Shown here one piece after another: positions 40,289 to 51,576 of a DNA stretch of 64,000 nt; position 1 is the first letter of the stretch; each line of letters begins with the position of its first letter. Position numbers and translations under genes: made by a program. The notes beneath the pieces were generated by a model. It was not told the origin of the DNA. It did not search any database and saw only the letters and a list, made by a program, of their open reading frames with translations. This DNA is from Aureimonas sp. AU20 (GTDB lineage Bacteria > Pseudomonadota > Alphaproteobacteria > Rhizobiales > Rhizobiaceae), in the NCBI RefSeq assembly GCF_001442755.1, contig NZ_CP006367.1:2170001-2234000 (forward strand), given 5' to 3'.

Positions 40289-43200
40289 ATGACCAAGTTT
40301 CTGACGCTGGACGACAAGTACGCGGCGGACCAGGGCTCTGTTTTCCTGACCGGTATCCAAGCTCTGGTTCGCCTGCCGATGACGCAGATGCGGCGGGACC
40401 GGGCCGCCGGCCTCGACACCGGCACCTTCATTTCCGGCTATCGCGGCTCGCCGCTCGGCGGCTACGACCAGCAGCTGCTCAAAGCCCGCAAGTTCCTCGA
40501 TCAGCATGACATCGTCTTCCAGCCCGGCCTGAACGAAGATCTCGCTGCAGCGGCCGTTTGGGGGAGCCAGCAGCTTCACCTCTCGCCAGGGGCCAGAAAG
40601 GACGGCCTTCTCGGCCTCTGGTACGGCAAGGGGCCGGGTGTCGACCGATGCGGCGACGTGTTCAAACACGCCAATGCCGCAGGCACCGCGCGCCATGGCG
40701 GCGTGCTGGCCATTGCCGGCGACGATCACACCTGCAAGTCCTCCTCGATCCCGCATCAGTCCGACCACGCCTTCATCTCGGCGGTGATGCCGGTTCTCTA
40801 TCCCTCGTCGGTTCACGAATTCTTGGAACTCGGCCTGCTCGGCGTCGCCATGTCGCGCTACTCCGGCTGCTGGGTCGGCTTCAAGGTCATTTCCGAGACG
40901 GTGGAAACCTCGACTGTCGTCGATCTCGCGCAGGAGAAACGGCAGTTTGTGCTGCCCGGCGATTTCGACCTGCCGGAGGGCGGTCTGAACCTGCGCTGGC
41001 CCGACCCGCCGCTGCTGCAGGACGAGCGGTTGCAGGAACATAAGGCCTATGCCGCCATCGCCTTCGCGCGCGCCAATGGCGTGGACCAGGTTGTGGCGGA
41101 CAGTCCGAACGCGCGCTTCGGCATCGTCGCCTCCGGCAAGGCCTATGAGGATGTGCGCCAAGCGCTGGCCGAGTTGGGCCTGCGCCAGCCCGAATGGGAC
41201 GCGATCGGCCTGCGCTTCTACAAGGTGCGCATGCCCTGGCCGCTGGAGCCGCAAGGCATCAGGGCCTTCTCGCAAGGGCTGGAGGAGGTGCTGATCGTCG
41301 AGGAACGGCGCGAGATCATCGAAAACCAGATCAAGCAGCAGCTCTTCAACTGGCGCGCCGATGTGCGACCGCGCATCATCGGCAAGTTCGACCACGAGGA
41401 CCATCCGTTCCTGTCGCTTTCGGCGGGGCTGACGGTCTCCACCGTCGCGCGGGCGATCGCCGATCGTGTGCTGCGGTTCGACCTGCCGGCCGATCTCGCC
41501 GCGCGCATTCGCAAGCGGCTGGCCTTGGTGGAAGCGGCCGAGGCGCGCGGCACGGCGCACACGGCGCCTGTGATCCGCCTTCCGCATTACTGCCCGGGCT
41601 GCCCGCACAACACCTCCACCCGCGTTCCGGAGGGGTCCAAGGCGATGGCCGGGATCGGCTGTCACTTCATGGTCCAGTGGATGGACCGCAACACCGAAAC
41701 CTTCACCAATATGGGCGCGGAGGGCGTGCCCTGGACGGCGATCGGGCGCTTCACCGAGGAGCGTCACCGCTTCGTCAACCTGGGCGATGGGACTTACTTC
41801 CATTCCGGTCATCTGGCGATCCGCCAGTCCGTCGCCGCCGGGGCGAACATCACCTACAAGATCCTCTACAACGACGCCGTCGCCATGACGGGCGGCCAAC
41901 CGATCGACGGCGTGCTGACACCTCAGCAGATCACGCATCAGATGCAATACGAGGGCGTCGCGCGGATCGTCCTCATGTCGGACCGGCCGGACGTCTACAG
42001 CCCGACCGACCTAGCGCCGGGGACCGAGATTCGACACCGCGACGAGATCGACGTCGTGATGCGTGAGTTGCGCGAGGTGCCGGGCGTCACGGTGATCGTC
42101 TACGAGCAGACTTGCGCCGCCGAGAAACGGCGTCGGCGCAAGCGCGGCACGGCTGTCGATCCCGACATCCGGCTCTGGATCAACCCCGCCGTCTGCGAGG
42201 GCTGCGGCGACTGCTCGCAGACCTCCAACTGTATCGCGGTGGAGCCGGAAGAAACCGAGATGGGGCGCAAGCGCCGCATCAACCAATCCGCCTGCAACAA
42301 GGACCTTTCCTGCGCCAAAGGCTTCTGCCCGTCCTTCGTCACCGTCCGCGGCGCCAAGCCGAAGCGGCGCGAGGCGCTGGGCCGCCCGGATGTCGCCGCG
42401 CTGCCCGAGCCGGCGCTGCCGCAGATCGACCGCGCCTGGAACATCGCCGTCACCGGCGTCGGCGGCAGCGGCGTCTTGACCATCGGCGCGCTGCTCGGCA
42501 TGGCCGCGCATGTGGAAGGCAAGATCCCGATGATCCTCGACATGGCGGGTCTCGCCCAGAAGGGGGGCGCCGTTCTCAGCCATGTGCGCATCGCGCGGGC
42601 CGACCGCCCGGTTGCCGCGCCGCGCATCGCGGCGGGGGGCGCCGATCTGCTTCTGGCCGCCGACTCTGTCGTGGCGGCGTCGAAGGACAGCATCGTCCTT
42701 TGCGATCCCGCCCGCACCTATGCCGTTCTCAACACGCGGACCATGCCTGTCTCGGACTTCGTGCGGCAGCGCGACTTTGACTTCAAGGAAGCGGCGGTCG
42801 AGCGCACGGTGGAGCGGGCCGTCCGCCACCGCGAGAATTTCCGCAACTTCTCCGGGCTCGCCGTCGCTCTGTGTGGCGACGAGATCGGGGCCAACATGCT
42901 GATGCTGGGCTACGCCTGGCAGAAGGGCTTGGTGCCGCTGGAGCGCCAGTCAATTACCCAGGCGATCGAGATCAACGCGGTTTCGGTGCCCTTCAACCTC
43001 GCGGCCTTCGACTGGGGCCGGATTCTCGCCGACGATCCCGCCGCGATCGCGCATCTGATGGAGGATGAGGAGCGCCCGAAGCCTCTGGCGGAGATGACCA
43101 CCGAGGAAATCATCGCCCATCGCAAGGCGCATCTCACCGCCTATCAGAATTCGGCTCTCGCGCGGCGCTACGGCAAGCGGGTGGAGCGCTTCGCACGCGC

Positions 43201-43756
43201 CTCTGCGCAATGGGACGAGAAGGGCGATCTCGCTCGCGCCGTCGCCATCGGCTACGCGAAGGTGCTGGCCTACAAGGACGAGTACGAGGTCGCGCGCCTT
43301 TATAGCGAACCAAGCTTTCGCGAAGGGCTCGGAAAGACGTTCGACGGCTCCTTGCGCCTATCCCTCAACCTCGCGCCGCCCATGCTGCCGGGCACGGACG
43401 CCGATGGGCGGCCGAAGAAGCGCGAGTTCGGCGCCTGGATACTGCCGGTCTTCGGCCTGCTCGCCCGCTTCAAGCGTCTGCGTGGCACAGCGTTCGATCC
43501 GTTCGGGCGCACGGCCGACCGCATGCTCGAGCGCCGGCTCATCGCGCTTTACGAGGCTGATCTCGATTTCGCCGAAGCGCACGTGTCTCCCCTGACCTTT
43601 GCCCCGACCAAGGCGCTGCTGGGGCAGGCCCAGGACATCCGCGGATTCGGCCCGGTGAAGGAGGCGGCCTTCGAAAAGGCCATGGCGAGGCGCGAGGCGC
43701 TGCGCGCCGAGATCGAGGCGGCGCGGGGGGCGCCGGTGGCGATCGCGGCGGAATGA
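40289..43756 (+). CDS. Indolepyruvate:ferredoxin oxidoreductase, fused alpha-beta (IorAB type)
   Basis: A 1155-residue 2-oxoacid:ferredoxin oxidoreductase. The order is an N-terminal TPP-enzyme pyrimidine domain ([16 protein letters not shown]), CPGCPH near residue 434, the TPP-binding segment near 470-550 ([20 protein letters not shown]), a cysteine-rich iron-sulfur region at about 630-685 ([22 protein letters not shown]), and the IorB-type gamma domain from about 717 ([26 protein letters not shown]). It oxidatively decarboxylates aryl or branched 2-oxoacids to acyl-CoA. It is the first gene of the liu operon, 22 bases before liuA, so branched oxoacids such as ketoisocaproate are plausible substrates. 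Confidence 0.93.
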   Translation: MTKFLTLDDKYAADQGSVFLTGIQALVRLPMTQMRRDRAAGLDTGTFISGYRGSPLGGYDQQLLKARKFLDQHDIVFQPGLNEDLAAAAVWGSQQLHLSPGARKDGLLGLWYGKGPGVDRCGDVFKHANAAGTARHGGVLAIAGDDHTCKSSSIPHQSDHAFISAVMPVLYPSSVHEFLELGLLGVAMSRYSGCWVGFKVISETVETSTVVDLAQEKRQFVLPGDFDLPEGGLNLRWPDPPLLQDERLQEHKAYAAIAFARANGVDQVVADSPNARFGIVASGKAYEDVRQALAELGLRQPEWDAIGLRFYKVRMPWPLEPQGIRAFSQGLEEVLIVEERREIIENQIKQQLFNWRADVRPRIIGKFDHEDHPFLSLSAGLTVSTVARAIADRVLRFDLPADLAARIRKRLALVEAAEARGTAHTAPVIRLPHYCPGCPHNTSTRVPEGSKAMAGIGCHFMVQWMDRNTETFTNMGAEGVPWTAIGRFTEERHRFVNLGDGTYFHSGHLAIRQSVAAGANITYKILYNDAVAMTGGQPIDGVLTPQQITHQMQYEGVARIVLMSDRPDVYSPTDLAPGTEIRHRDEIDVVMRELREVPGVTVIVYEQTCAAEKRRRRKRGTAVDPDIRLWINPAVCEGCGDCSQTSNCIAVEPEETEMGRKRRINQSACNKDLSCAKGFCPSFVTVRGAKPKRREALGRPDVAALPEPALPQIDRAWNIAVTGVGGSGVLTIGALLGMAAHVEGKIPMILDMAGLAQKGGAVLSHVRIARADRPVAAPRIAAGGADLLLAADSVVAASKDSIVLCDPARTYAVLNTRTMPVSDFVRQRDFDFKEAAVERTVERAVRHRENFRNFSGLAVALCGDEIGANMLMLGYAWQKGLVPLERQSITQAIEINAVSVPFNLAAFDWGRILADDPAAIAHLMEDEERPKPLAEMTTEEIIAHRKAHLTAYQNSALARRYGKRVERFARASAQWDEKGDLARAVAIGYAKVLAYKDEYEVARLYSEPSFREGLGKTFDGSLRLSLNLAPPMLPGTDADGRPKKREFGAWILPVFGLLARFKRLRGTAFDPFGRTADRMLERRLIALYEADLDFAEAHVSPLTFAPTKALLGQAQDIRGFGPVKEAAFEKAMARREALRAEIEAARGAPVAIAAE

Positions 43757-43778
43757 GTTCGAGTTCGGGAGGACGCTG

Positions 43779-44942
43779 ATGTTCAACAATTCCATGGTGT
43801 TCGACCTCGGCGACGAGGTGAACGCGCTGCGCGATATGGTTCACCACTGGTCGCAGGAGCGGCTGAAGCCGATCGCGGCCGAGATTGACCGCACCAACAG
43901 CTTTCCGAACGAGCTCTGGCGCGAGATGGGCGCGCTCGGGCTTCTCGGCATCACGGTTGAGGAGGAGTTCGGAGGCGCGGCCATGGGCTATCTCGCCCAT
44001 GTCGTGGCGGTGGAGGAGATCGCCCGGGCCAGTGCCTCCGTCTCGCTTTCCTACGGCGCGCATTCCAATCTCTGCGTCAACCAGATCCGCTTGAACGGCT
44101 CGCCCGAACAGAGGGCGCGCACCCTGCCCAAGCTCGTTTCGGGCGAGCATGTCGGGGCGCTCGCCATGTCGGAGGTAGGGGCGGGGTCCGATGTCGTCTC
44201 CATGCAGCTCAGGGCCGAGAAGCGCGGCGACCGCTATGTCCTGAACGGCACCAAATATTGGATCACCAATGGCCCCGATGCGACGACGCTCGTGGTCTAT
44301 GCCAAGACCGACCCGGCGGCGGGCTCGCGCGGCATCACCGCCTTCCTGATCGAACGCGGGATGCAGGGCTTTTCCTCCTCGCCGCATTTCGACAAGCTCG
44401 GCATGCGCGGCTCCAACACGGCTGAACTTCTGTTCGAGAATGTCGAAGTTCCCTTCGAGAACGTGCTGGGCGAGGAGGGGCGGGGCGTCCGGGTCCTGAT
44501 GTCAGGGCTGGATTATGAGCGCGTCGTCCTGTCGGGCATCGGCCTCGGCGTCATGGCCGCCTGCATGGACGAGATCATGCCCTACATGGTCGAGCGCCGG
44601 CAGTTCGGCCAGCCGATCGGCTCGTTCCAGATCATGCAGGCCAAGATCGCCGACATCTACACCAAGCTGAACTCGGCGCGAGCCTATGTCTACGAAGTGG
44701 CGCGCGCCTGCGACCGGGGGCGGGTGACGCGCCAGGACGCGGCGGCCTGCGTCCTCTATGCCTCCGAGGAGGCGATGAACGTCGCGCATCAGGCCGTGCA
44801 GGCCATGGGCGGCGCCGGCTACATGAACGAGATGCCGGTCTCGCGCCTGTTCCGAGACGCCAAGTTGATGGAGATCGGGGCGGGAACCAGCGAAATCCGC
44901 CGGATGCTGATCGGCCGCGAACTGGTCGGAGCGCAGCGCTGA
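43779..44942 (+). CDS. liuA: Isovaleryl-CoA dehydrogenase
   Basis: A 387-residue acyl-CoA dehydrogenase. It has [13 protein letters not shown] (FAD/substrate site), [10 protein letters not shown], and the isovaleryl-CoA dehydrogenase pattern [13 protein letters not shown] with the catalytic Glu near residue 250. The C-terminal [33 protein letters not shown] ends the fold. It oxidises isovaleryl-CoA to 3-methylcrotonyl-CoA in leucine breakdown. Its stop overlaps the liuB start by one base. Confidence 0.95.
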   Translation: MFNNSMVFDLGDEVNALRDMVHHWSQERLKPIAAEIDRTNSFPNELWREMGALGLLGITVEEEFGGAAMGYLAHVVAVEEIARASASVSLSYGAHSNLCVNQIRLNGSPEQRARTLPKLVSGEHVGALAMSEVGAGSDVVSMQLRAEKRGDRYVLNGTKYWITNGPDATTLVVYAKTDPAAGSRGITAFLIERGMQGFSSSPHFDKLGMRGSNTAELLFENVEVPFENVLGEEGRGVRVLMSGLDYERVVLSGIGLGVMAACMDEIMPYMVERRQFGQPIGSFQIMQAKIADIYTKLNSARAYVYEVARACDRGRVTRQDAAACVLYASEEAMNVAHQAVQAMGGAGYMNEMPVSRLFRDAKLMEIGAGTSEIRRMLIGRELVGAQR

Positions 44943-46549
44943 TGGGCGTTCTCCGATCGAAACTCGTCGCCGGCTCGGCCCAGTTCGCCGCCAACCGGGC
45001 CGCCCATCTCGCAAGCATCGCCGAGATCGAGCGGGTCGCCGAGACGGTGCAGGCCGGCGGCAGCCCCTCCGCCCGCGCGCGACATGTCGAGCGCGGCAAG
45101 CTCCTGCCGCGCGACAGGGTGAACCATCTTTTAGACCCCGGCTCGCCCTTTCTCGAAATCGGCACCTTCGCCGCGCACGGGCTCTATGACGACGCCGTTC
45201 CCTCGGCCGGAATGGTCGCCGGCGTCGGCCGGGTCTCGGGTCGCGAGGTCATGGTTCTCGCCAACGACGCCACGGTTAAGGGCGGCACCTATTTCCCGCT
45301 GACCGTGAAGAAGCATTTGCGAGCGCAGGAGATCGCGGCCGAAAATCGCTTGCCCTGCCTCTATCTCGTGGATTCGGGTGGCGCGAACCTGCCCAACCAG
45401 GACGAGGTCTTCGCCGATCGCGATCATTTCGGCCGCATCTTCTTTAACCAGGCGCGCATGTCGGCGGCCGGCATTCCGCAGATCGCGGTGGTCATGGGCT
45501 CCTGCACGGCGGGCGGCGCCTATGTCCCGGCCATGTCGGACGTCACCATTATCGTGCGGGAGCAGGGCACGATCTTCCTCGCCGGGCCGCCCCTGGTGAA
45601 AGCCGCGACGGGCGAGTTGGTTACGGCCGAGGATCTCGGCGGCGGCGACGTTCACACCCGCCTGTCCGGCGTTGCGGACGCTTTGGCCGAAGACGACCGG
45701 CACGCGCTGGCGCTGGCGCGCCAAGCGGTCGCCAGCCTCAACTCCGAGAAGTGGGCCGCCCCTGCGCTTCAAGCGCCCGAAGAGCCGGCCTACGACCCGG
45801 AGGAGATCCTGGGCGCCGTGCCCGCCGATCTGCGCACCCCCTACGACATTCGCGAGGTGATCGCTCGGATCATCGACGGCTCGCGCTTCGACGAGTTCAA
45901 GGCGCGCTATGGCGAGACGCTGGTCTGCGGCTTCGCCCATGTGTTCGGCATTCCCGTCGGCATCGTCGCCAACAATGGCGTTCTCTTTTCCGAAGGCGCG
46001 CTCAAGGGCGCGCACTTCGTCGAGCTCTGCTCCCAGCGCTTCATTCCGCTGGTCTTCCTCCAGAACATCACAGGCTTCATGGTCGGGCGCAAATACGAAG
46101 CGGGCGGCATAGCCAAGGACGGCGCCAAGCTCGTGACCGCCGTCGCGACCACCGCCGTGCCGAAGGTGACCATGCTGGTCGGCGGCTCCTTCGGCGCCGG
46201 CAATTACGGGATGGCCGGTCGGGCCTATTCGCCCCGCTTCCTCTGGACCTGGCCGAACAGCCGCATCTCGGTGATGGGCGGCGAGCAGGCGGCGGGGGTT
46301 CTGGCAGATGTGCGCCGCGCCGCCATGGCGAAAGCCGGACGCGACTGGTCCACCGAGGAGGAGGAGGCGTTCAAGCGGCCGACCGTCGATATGTTCGAGA
46401 CGCAGTCCCGCCCGCTCTACGCCTCCGCTAGGCTTTGGGACGATGGGATCGTGGACCCGCGCAGGAGCCGCGAAGTCCTGGCTCTGTCGCTGTCGGCTTC
46501 GCTGAACGCGCCGATCGAGCCGACGCGCTTCGGCTTGTTTCGGATGTGA
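44942..46549 (+). CDS. liuB: Methylcrotonyl-CoA carboxylase, carboxyltransferase subunit
   Basis: A 535-residue beta subunit with the carboxyltransferase fold. Key segments are [20 protein letters not shown] near residue 145, [16 protein letters not shown] near 187 and [26 protein letters not shown] near 375. The acyl-CoA pocket pattern fits MCC rather than propionyl- or geranyl-CoA carboxylase, and the operon context supports this. It transfers CO2 from biotin to 3-methylcrotonyl-CoA. It is followed after 11 bases by the biotin subunit. Confidence 0.95.
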   Translation: MGVLRSKLVAGSAQFAANRAAHLASIAEIERVAETVQAGGSPSARARHVERGKLLPRDRVNHLLDPGSPFLEIGTFAAHGLYDDAVPSAGMVAGVGRVSGREVMVLANDATVKGGTYFPLTVKKHLRAQEIAAENRLPCLYLVDSGGANLPNQDEVFADRDHFGRIFFNQARMSAAGIPQIAVVMGSCTAGGAYVPAMSDVTIIVREQGTIFLAGPPLVKAATGELVTAEDLGGGDVHTRLSGVADALAEDDRHALALARQAVASLNSEKWAAPALQAPEEPAYDPEEILGAVPADLRTPYDIREVIARIIDGSRFDEFKARYGETLVCGFAHVFGIPVGIVANNGVLFSEGALKGAHFVELCSQRFIPLVFLQNITGFMVGRKYEAGGIAKDGAKLVTAVATTAVPKVTMLVGGSFGAGNYGMAGRAYSPRFLWTWPNSRISVMGGEQAAGVLADVRRAAMAKAGRDWSTEEEEAFKRPTVDMFETQSRPLYASARLWDDGIVDPRRSREVLALSLSASLNAPIEPTRFGLFRM

Positions 46550-46560
46550 GGAAAGGCGCG

Positions 46561-48552
46561 ATGTTTCACAAACTCCTCATCGCAAACCGGGGCGAAATCG
46601 CCGTTCGGATTATCAAGACGGCCCGGCGTATGGGTATTCGCACGGTCGCCGTCCATTCCGAGGCCGATCGGAACGCGCTGCATGTGCGCGCTGCCGACGA
46701 GGCCGTGCTGATCGGCCCAGCGCCCGTCAGTGAGAGCTATCTTAAGGGCGAGGCCATCATCGAGGCCGCGCGCCGGACAGGCGCAGAGGCCATTCACCCC
46801 GGCTATGGCTTCCTGTCCGAAAATCCCGGCTTCGTGGAAGCGGTCGAGGCGGCGGGCCTCGTCTTCGTCGGGCCGCCCGCTTCGGCTATTCGCGCCATGG
46901 GCCTGAAGGACGCGGCCAAACGCTTGATGGAAGCTGCGGGGGTGCCGGTGGTTCCCGGCTATCACGACGCCGACCAGCAGACGGAGACCCTACGACGCGA
47001 GGCCGCCGCGATCGGCTATCCCGTCCTCATCAAGGCGCGGGCCGGCGGCGGCGGCAAGGGCATGCGACTGGTGGAGTGGCCTGAGGATTTCGCGGCCGCG
47101 CTCGACGGCGCGCGGCGGGAGGGGCAGGCGAGCTTCGGCGACCCGGCGGTTCTGATCGAGCGTTATGTCACCGCGCCTCGCCATGTCGAGATCCAGGTCT
47201 TCGCCGATGGCCATGGCCATGTCGTCCATCTTTTCGAGCGCGACTGCTCGCTGCAGCGCCGGCACCAGAAGGTCATCGAGGAAGCGCCGGCGCCGGGCAT
47301 GACCGAGGAAGTTCGCGAGGCCATGGGCCGCGCCGCCGTGGAAGCCGCGCGCGCCATCGGCTATCGCGGCGCCGGCACGGTGGAGTTCATCGCCGACGGC
47401 TCGGCGGGGCTGAGGCCGGACAGATTCTGGTTCATGGAGATGAACACGCGGCTTCAAGTCGAGCATCCCGTCTCCGAGGCGATCACAGGGCTCGACTTCG
47501 TGGAACTCCAACTGCGCGTCGCGGCCGGAGAGGCGCTTCCCTTCCGGCAGGAGGATTTGCGCATTCGCGGCCATGCCATCGAGGCGCGGCTCTACGCCGA
47601 GGATGCCGCCAAGGGCTTTCTGCCCGCGACGGGTTGGCTCGACCATCTGCGCTTTCCCCCGGCCACAGCTTTCGAACCCGGCCCCTTGCGCATCGACAGC
47701 GGCGTCGAGGAGGGGGACGAGATAACGCCCTGGTACGACCCGATGATCGCCAAGGTGATCGTTCACGGAAGCGATCGGCCGACCGCTCTCAGAGCACTGG
47801 CCGATGCGCTGGACGGGATCGAAGTCGCGGGCACGGTTACCAACATCGCTTTCCTCGCCCGCCTCGCGCGGGAGGCGAATTTCGTAGCGGGGGATGTGGA
47901 TACCGGATTGATCGGGCGCGCCGGGGAAGCGCTGCTTCGAGCGGGCGAACCCTCATTGGACGCGCCCATCGTGGCCGGCCTGGCGCTCGCCGGGCTGCTC
48001 GAACCGCCAGACGGAAACGATCCCTGGTCGCGCCTGCGCGGCTTTCGGTCCTGGGGCCGACCGGACCTTGCCTTGCGGCTGGTGCGGGACGGGGAGGAGA
48101 TCGAACTCTCGTTGAAGTTGATCGAAGGAGGCGTGCGTCTTCCCGACGGTGCAACGGTCCAGCTTCACCGCGACGGCGCGCGGGTCGTGGTGGAACGCGA
48201 GGGCCATTGCCGCTCCGTCGGGCTCGTGGTGAAGGGAAGCCGCGCGACGGTCTTCGAGGCCGGGGGTGCGGCGACCTATTCGCTGCCCGACCCGCTCGAC
48301 AGAACCACGGGGAACGCTGCGGGCGGAAACGCCATCTTGGCCCCGATGCCCGGCCTTGTGACGAAGCTGTGGGTTTGCGCGGGCGAGCGGGTCTTGGCCG
48401 GCGATCCCGTTGCGGTGGTCGAGGCCATGAAGATGGAGCACACGCTTAACTCGCCTCGTGACGGGGTGATCGGCGAAATCCTCGTTGCCGAAGGGGTGCA
48501 GGTCAGCGACGGCGACAGTCTCGCGATTTTGGAGCCGGCGGCGGATGGGTGA
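46561..48552 (+). CDS. liuD: Methylcrotonyl-CoA carboxylase, biotin-containing subunit
   Basis: A 663-residue alpha subunit. The biotin carboxylase domain (1 to about 445) starts MFHKLLIANRGEIAVR and has the ATP-grasp loop KARAGGGGKGMR and catalytic MNTRLQVEHPVSE. A short BT-type linker precedes the biotin-carrier domain, with biotinylated Lys624 in EAMKMEH. The start at 46561 is the family start. The frame upstream to 46435 lies within liuB. Its last eight bases overlap the next gene. Confidence 0.95.
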   Translation: MFHKLLIANRGEIAVRIIKTARRMGIRTVAVHSEADRNALHVRAADEAVLIGPAPVSESYLKGEAIIEAARRTGAEAIHPGYGFLSENPGFVEAVEAAGLVFVGPPASAIRAMGLKDAAKRLMEAAGVPVVPGYHDADQQTETLRREAAAIGYPVLIKARAGGGGKGMRLVEWPEDFAAALDGARREGQASFGDPAVLIERYVTAPRHVEIQVFADGHGHVVHLFERDCSLQRRHQKVIEEAPAPGMTEEVREAMGRAAVEAARAIGYRGAGTVEFIADGSAGLRPDRFWFMEMNTRLQVEHPVSEAITGLDFVELQLRVAAGEALPFRQEDLRIRGHAIEARLYAEDAAKGFLPATGWLDHLRFPPATAFEPGPLRIDSGVEEGDEITPWYDPMIAKVIVHGSDRPTALRALADALDGIEVAGTVTNIAFLARLAREANFVAGDVDTGLIGRAGEALLRAGEPSLDAPIVAGLALAGLLEPPDGNDPWSRLRGFRSWGRPDLALRLVRDGEEIELSLKLIEGGVRLPDGATVQLHRDGARVVVEREGHCRSVGLVVKGSRATVFEAGGAATYSLPDPLDRTTGNAAGGNAILAPMPGLVTKLWVCAGERVLAGDPVAVVEAMKMEHTLNSPRDGVIGEILVAEGVQVSDGDSLAILEPAADG

Positions 48553-49402
48553 GCGGGTCACACTGTTCGAAATGGGGCCGCGCGACGGGTTGCAGAACGA
48601 GGCGCGAGCGAATCCCACAGCGGACAAGATCCGCCTGATCGATCTCCTCTCCGCCACAGGCCTCCCGAAGATCGAGGTGACGAGCTTCGTCAGCCCCAAA
48701 TGGGTGCCGCAGATGGCGGATGCGGCCGAGGTTCTCGCCGGTATCTCCCGACGCTCCGGCGTCACCTACGCCGCGCTGACGCCCAATCTGCGCGGTCTGG
48801 AGAGAGCCATCGCGGCCGGGGCCAATGAGGTCGCGGTCTTCGCCTCCGCCTCGGAAGGCTTTTCCCGCGCCAACATCAATTGCTCGATTGCCGAGAGCCT
48901 GGCGCGCTATGCCGGCGTCATCGAGGCGGCGAAAGCGGCGGGGCTGCCGGTGCGCGGCTATGTCTCCTGCATCACGGATTGCCCCTATGACGGGCTTGTA
49001 GAGCCAGCGGCCGTAAGCGCTGTCGCGACGGCGCTTCTCGATCTCGGCTGCTACGAGGTGAGCCTTGGCGATACGCTCGGCCGGGCGACGCCGGAGAGAG
49101 TCGGCCGGCTCCTGCATCACCTCCTGTCCGAGGTGTCGGCGGCGCGGCTGGCGGGTCATTTCCACGACACGTCGGGCCGGGCGCTCGACAATCTGGAGGT
49201 TGCCTTGGAAGTGGGGCTGCGCAGTTTCGATGCCTCCGTGGCGGGGCTGGGCGGCTGCCCCTTCGCGCCCGGGGCCAAGGGCAATGTGGCGACCGAGGCC
49301 GTTGTGGCGCGCCTCGCCAAACTCGGTTTCGAGACTGGCATCAACACTTCTCGGCTGGCCGAGGCCGCCGCCTTTGCGCAGAGCTTGAGGAATCCGGCAT
49401 GA
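48545..49402 (+). CDS. liuE: Hydroxymethylglutaryl-CoA lyase
   Basis: A 285-residue TIM-barrel lyase. It begins GERVTLFEMGPRDGLQNEA with the catalytic Asp/Arg of the DRE-TIM superfamily, contains SFVSPKWVPQMADA near residue 46, the HMG-CoA lyase signature SVAGLGGCPFAPGAKGN near 230 with the catalytic Cys, and HFHDTSGRAL with metal-binding His. It cleaves HMG-CoA to acetyl-CoA and acetoacetate, the last steps of leucine degradation. It overlaps both neighbours by four to eight bases. Confidence 0.95.
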   Translation: MGERVTLFEMGPRDGLQNEARANPTADKIRLIDLLSATGLPKIEVTSFVSPKWVPQMADAAEVLAGISRRSGVTYAALTPNLRGLERAIAAGANEVAVFASASEGFSRANINCSIAESLARYAGVIEAAKAAGLPVRGYVSCITDCPYDGLVEPAAVSAVATALLDLGCYEVSLGDTLGRATPERVGRLLHHLLSEVSAARLAGHFHDTSGRALDNLEVALEVGLRSFDASVAGLGGCPFAPGAKGNVATEAVVARLAKLGFETGINTSRLAEAAAFAQSLRNPA

Positions 49403-50196
49403 GCTACGAGACCTTGGCCGTGGAGAAGGGCGCGCACGGCGTCGTGACGCTCACCCTGAACCGGCCGGAAAAGCGCAACGCGCTGTCGGCTGCGATGATC
49501 GGCGACCTGACGCGGTTTGCCGCCGAGTTGAACGAGGAAACGGGCGTCCGCGCCGTTGTGCTGCGTGGGGCCGGCGAGGTGTTCTGCGCGGGCGGGGATC
49601 TGGGCTGGATGAAGGCGCAGGTCGAGGCGGATCGAGCGATGCGCATGGCCGAGGCGCGCAAGCTCGCCGGCATGTTGAAGGCGCTGAACGAGTTGAAGGC
49701 TCCGCTGATCGGCGCGATCCACGGCGCGGTCCTGGGCGGTGGCGCGGGTCTCGTCAGCGTCTGCGATGTCGCGGTCGCGACCTCCGACGCGCGCTTCGGC
49801 TTCACCGAAACCCGCCTCGGCCTCATCCCAGCGACGATCGGACCCTATGTCATCGCACGGCTCGGCGAAGGCAGGGCGCGGCGGGTTTTCATGTCGGGGC
49901 GGGTGTTCGACAGCGAGGAGGCGCTGAGCCTCGGTCTCGTGGCACGCGTGGTCGAGCCTTCGTCGCTCGATCAGGCCATCCGTGAGGAGGTCGCACCCTA
50001 TCTTGCGGCCGCGCCCGGCGCGGTGGCTCGCGCGAAGGCGCTGGCGCGGCGGTTGGGCTCAGCCATCGACGAGACTGCAATCGAGGCTTCGATCGCGGCT
50101 CTCGCGGATTGTTGGGAAACGGAGGAAGCGCGGGCTGGAATCTCCGCGTTTCTGGAGAAGCGTTCGCCGCCTTGGGCGATCGCCTCGGCGGAATAG
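49399..50196 (+). CDS. liuC: Methylglutaconyl-CoA hydratase (enoyl-CoA hydratase family)
   Basis: A 265-residue crotonase-fold protein with LNRPEKRNALSAAM, the oxyanion-hole segments GEVFCAGGDLGWM near residue 60 and GAVLGGGAGLVSVCDVAV near 115, and the catalytic Glu region FTETRLGLIPATIGPYV. The operon position, between HMG-CoA lyase and the operon end, assigns it to 3-methylglutaconyl-CoA hydration rather than general beta-oxidation. It starts with a four-base ATGA overlap. Confidence 0.92.
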   Translation: MSYETLAVEKGAHGVVTLTLNRPEKRNALSAAMIGDLTRFAAELNEETGVRAVVLRGAGEVFCAGGDLGWMKAQVEADRAMRMAEARKLAGMLKALNELKAPLIGAIHGAVLGGGAGLVSVCDVAVATSDARFGFTETRLGLIPATIGPYVIARLGEGRARRVFMSGRVFDSEEALSLGLVARVVEPSSLDQAIREEVAPYLAAAPGAVARAKALARRLGSAIDETAIEASIAALADCWETEEARAGISAFLEKRSPPWAIASAE

Positions 50197-50231
50197 TCGG
50201 GCGGCACCGCCCAACCATCCCGCCTTACGCG

Positions 50232-51302
50232 TCAGGCCGCCTCGTAGTCCTTCGCGCCCGTCTTGACCGCTGCTGCGCCCCGATCGCCCCGCCAGCCCAG
50301 CGCCGGCGCGACATGGGTCAGGATGCTCTCGATCACATGCGCGTTGTAGGCGACGCCGAGCTGGTTCGGCACGGTGAGAAGCAGCGTGTCCGCCTCGGCA
50401 ATGGCCTCGTCCGCCCTCAAATGCTCGATCAGGCGATCGGGCTCCGCCGCATAGGACCGGCCGAACACCGCGCGCATGTTGTCGATGACACCGACCTGAT
50501 CGGTGCTGTCGCCGCGACCAAAATAAGCCCGGTCCTCGTCGTTTACGAGCGCGAAGATCGAGCGCGAGACGGACACGCGCGGCGTCCTCGCATGGCCGGC
50601 CTCCTTCCACGCTTCGCGATAGGCCCTGATCTGCCGCGCTTGCTGGACATGGAACGGCTCGCCCGTCTCGTCCGCCTTCAGCGTCGAGCTTTGGAGGTTC
50701 ATGCCCTGCTTGGCCGCCCAGATGGCGGTGGCGTCCGACGCCGAACCCCACCAGATGCGCTCGCGCAGGCCGTCTGAATGCGGTTCGATCCGAAGGAGGC
50801 CCGGAAGGTTTGGGAACATCGGACGCGGGCTCGGCTCGGCGAAGCCTTCGCCCTTGAGGAGTTCGAGGAAGACTTCCGCATGGCGACGGCCCATGTCGGC
50901 GTCGCTTTCGCCCGGCGCCGGCTGGAAGCCGAAATGACGCCAGCCGTCCACGACCTGTTCGGGCGAGCCCCGGCTGAGGCCGAGCTGAAGCCGGCCGCCG
51001 GCGATGAGGTCGGCCGAGCCCGCATCTTCCGCCATGTAGAACGGATTCTCGTAGCGCATGTCGATGACGCCGGTGCCGATCTCGATCCGGCTCGTCTTCG
51101 CCCCGACCGCCGCAAGAAGCGGGAAGGGCGAGGCGAGCTGGCGCGCGAAGTGATGGACGCGGAAGTAAGCGCCGTCCGCACCCAGTTCCTCCGCCGCGAC
51201 GGCGAGGTCGATGGACTGGAGCAGCGTGTCGGCGGCGGAGCGGGTGCCCGATCGCGGCGAGGGCGACCAGTGGCCAAAGGAAAGGAAGCCGATCTTTTTC
51301 AT
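50232..51302 (-). CDS. Luciferase-like flavin monooxygenase
   Basis: A 356-residue LLM-class oxidoreductase with the bacterial luciferase TIM-barrel. It starts KKIGFLSFGHWSP, has GAYFRVHHFARQLASPFPLLAAVG near residue 45, and GRLQLGLSRGSPEQV near 115. The start at 51302 begins the first beta strand. The open frame to 51449 adds unrelated sequence. It uses FMNH2 or F420-type flavin to oxidise an unknown substrate. It converges on liuC with 35 bases between stops. Confidence 0.87.
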   Translation of the reverse strand: MKKIGFLSFGHWSPSPRSGTRSAADTLLQSIDLAVAAEELGADGAYFRVHHFARQLASPFPLLAAVGAKTSRIEIGTGVIDMRYENPFYMAEDAGSADLIAGGRLQLGLSRGSPEQVVDGWRHFGFQPAPGESDADMGRRHAEVFLELLKGEGFAEPSPRPMFPNLPGLLRIEPHSDGLRERIWWGSASDATAIWAAKQGMNLQSSTLKADETGEPFHVQQARQIRAYREAWKEAGHARTPRVSVSRSIFALVNDEDRAYFGRGDSTDQVGVIDNMRAVFGRSYAAEPDRLIEHLRADEAIAEADTLLLTVPNQLGVAYNAHVIESILTHVAPALGWRGDRGAAAVKTGAKDYEAA

Positions 51303-51576
51303 GCGATGGTCCTCGCGACAAATCGGGACCGATGCGCAGGCGCTCCGATCACGATGGGAGAACGGACGCCCCGGCGTGCAGATGCGCAGCCAAGACCTCG
51401 TCCGTATGCACCGCAACTTAAGCTGCCTCTGGCCCGATATGAACGGCAACCGATGATGAAGCAGTGTTCAGTTCTAGTGAACGATCAACCGGTCATTTGA
51501 CATTTCGATACTCGTCATTCGTTCGCAGAAGAGCATCACCAACGGCGCGCCCGGCCTCGACCGATCAAGCCGTGTC

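Noticed and set aside
40142-41947. A 601-codon minus-strand open frame.
   Set aside because: It is antisense to the IorAB fusion, a certain gene. No ribosome-binding site or recognisable domain.
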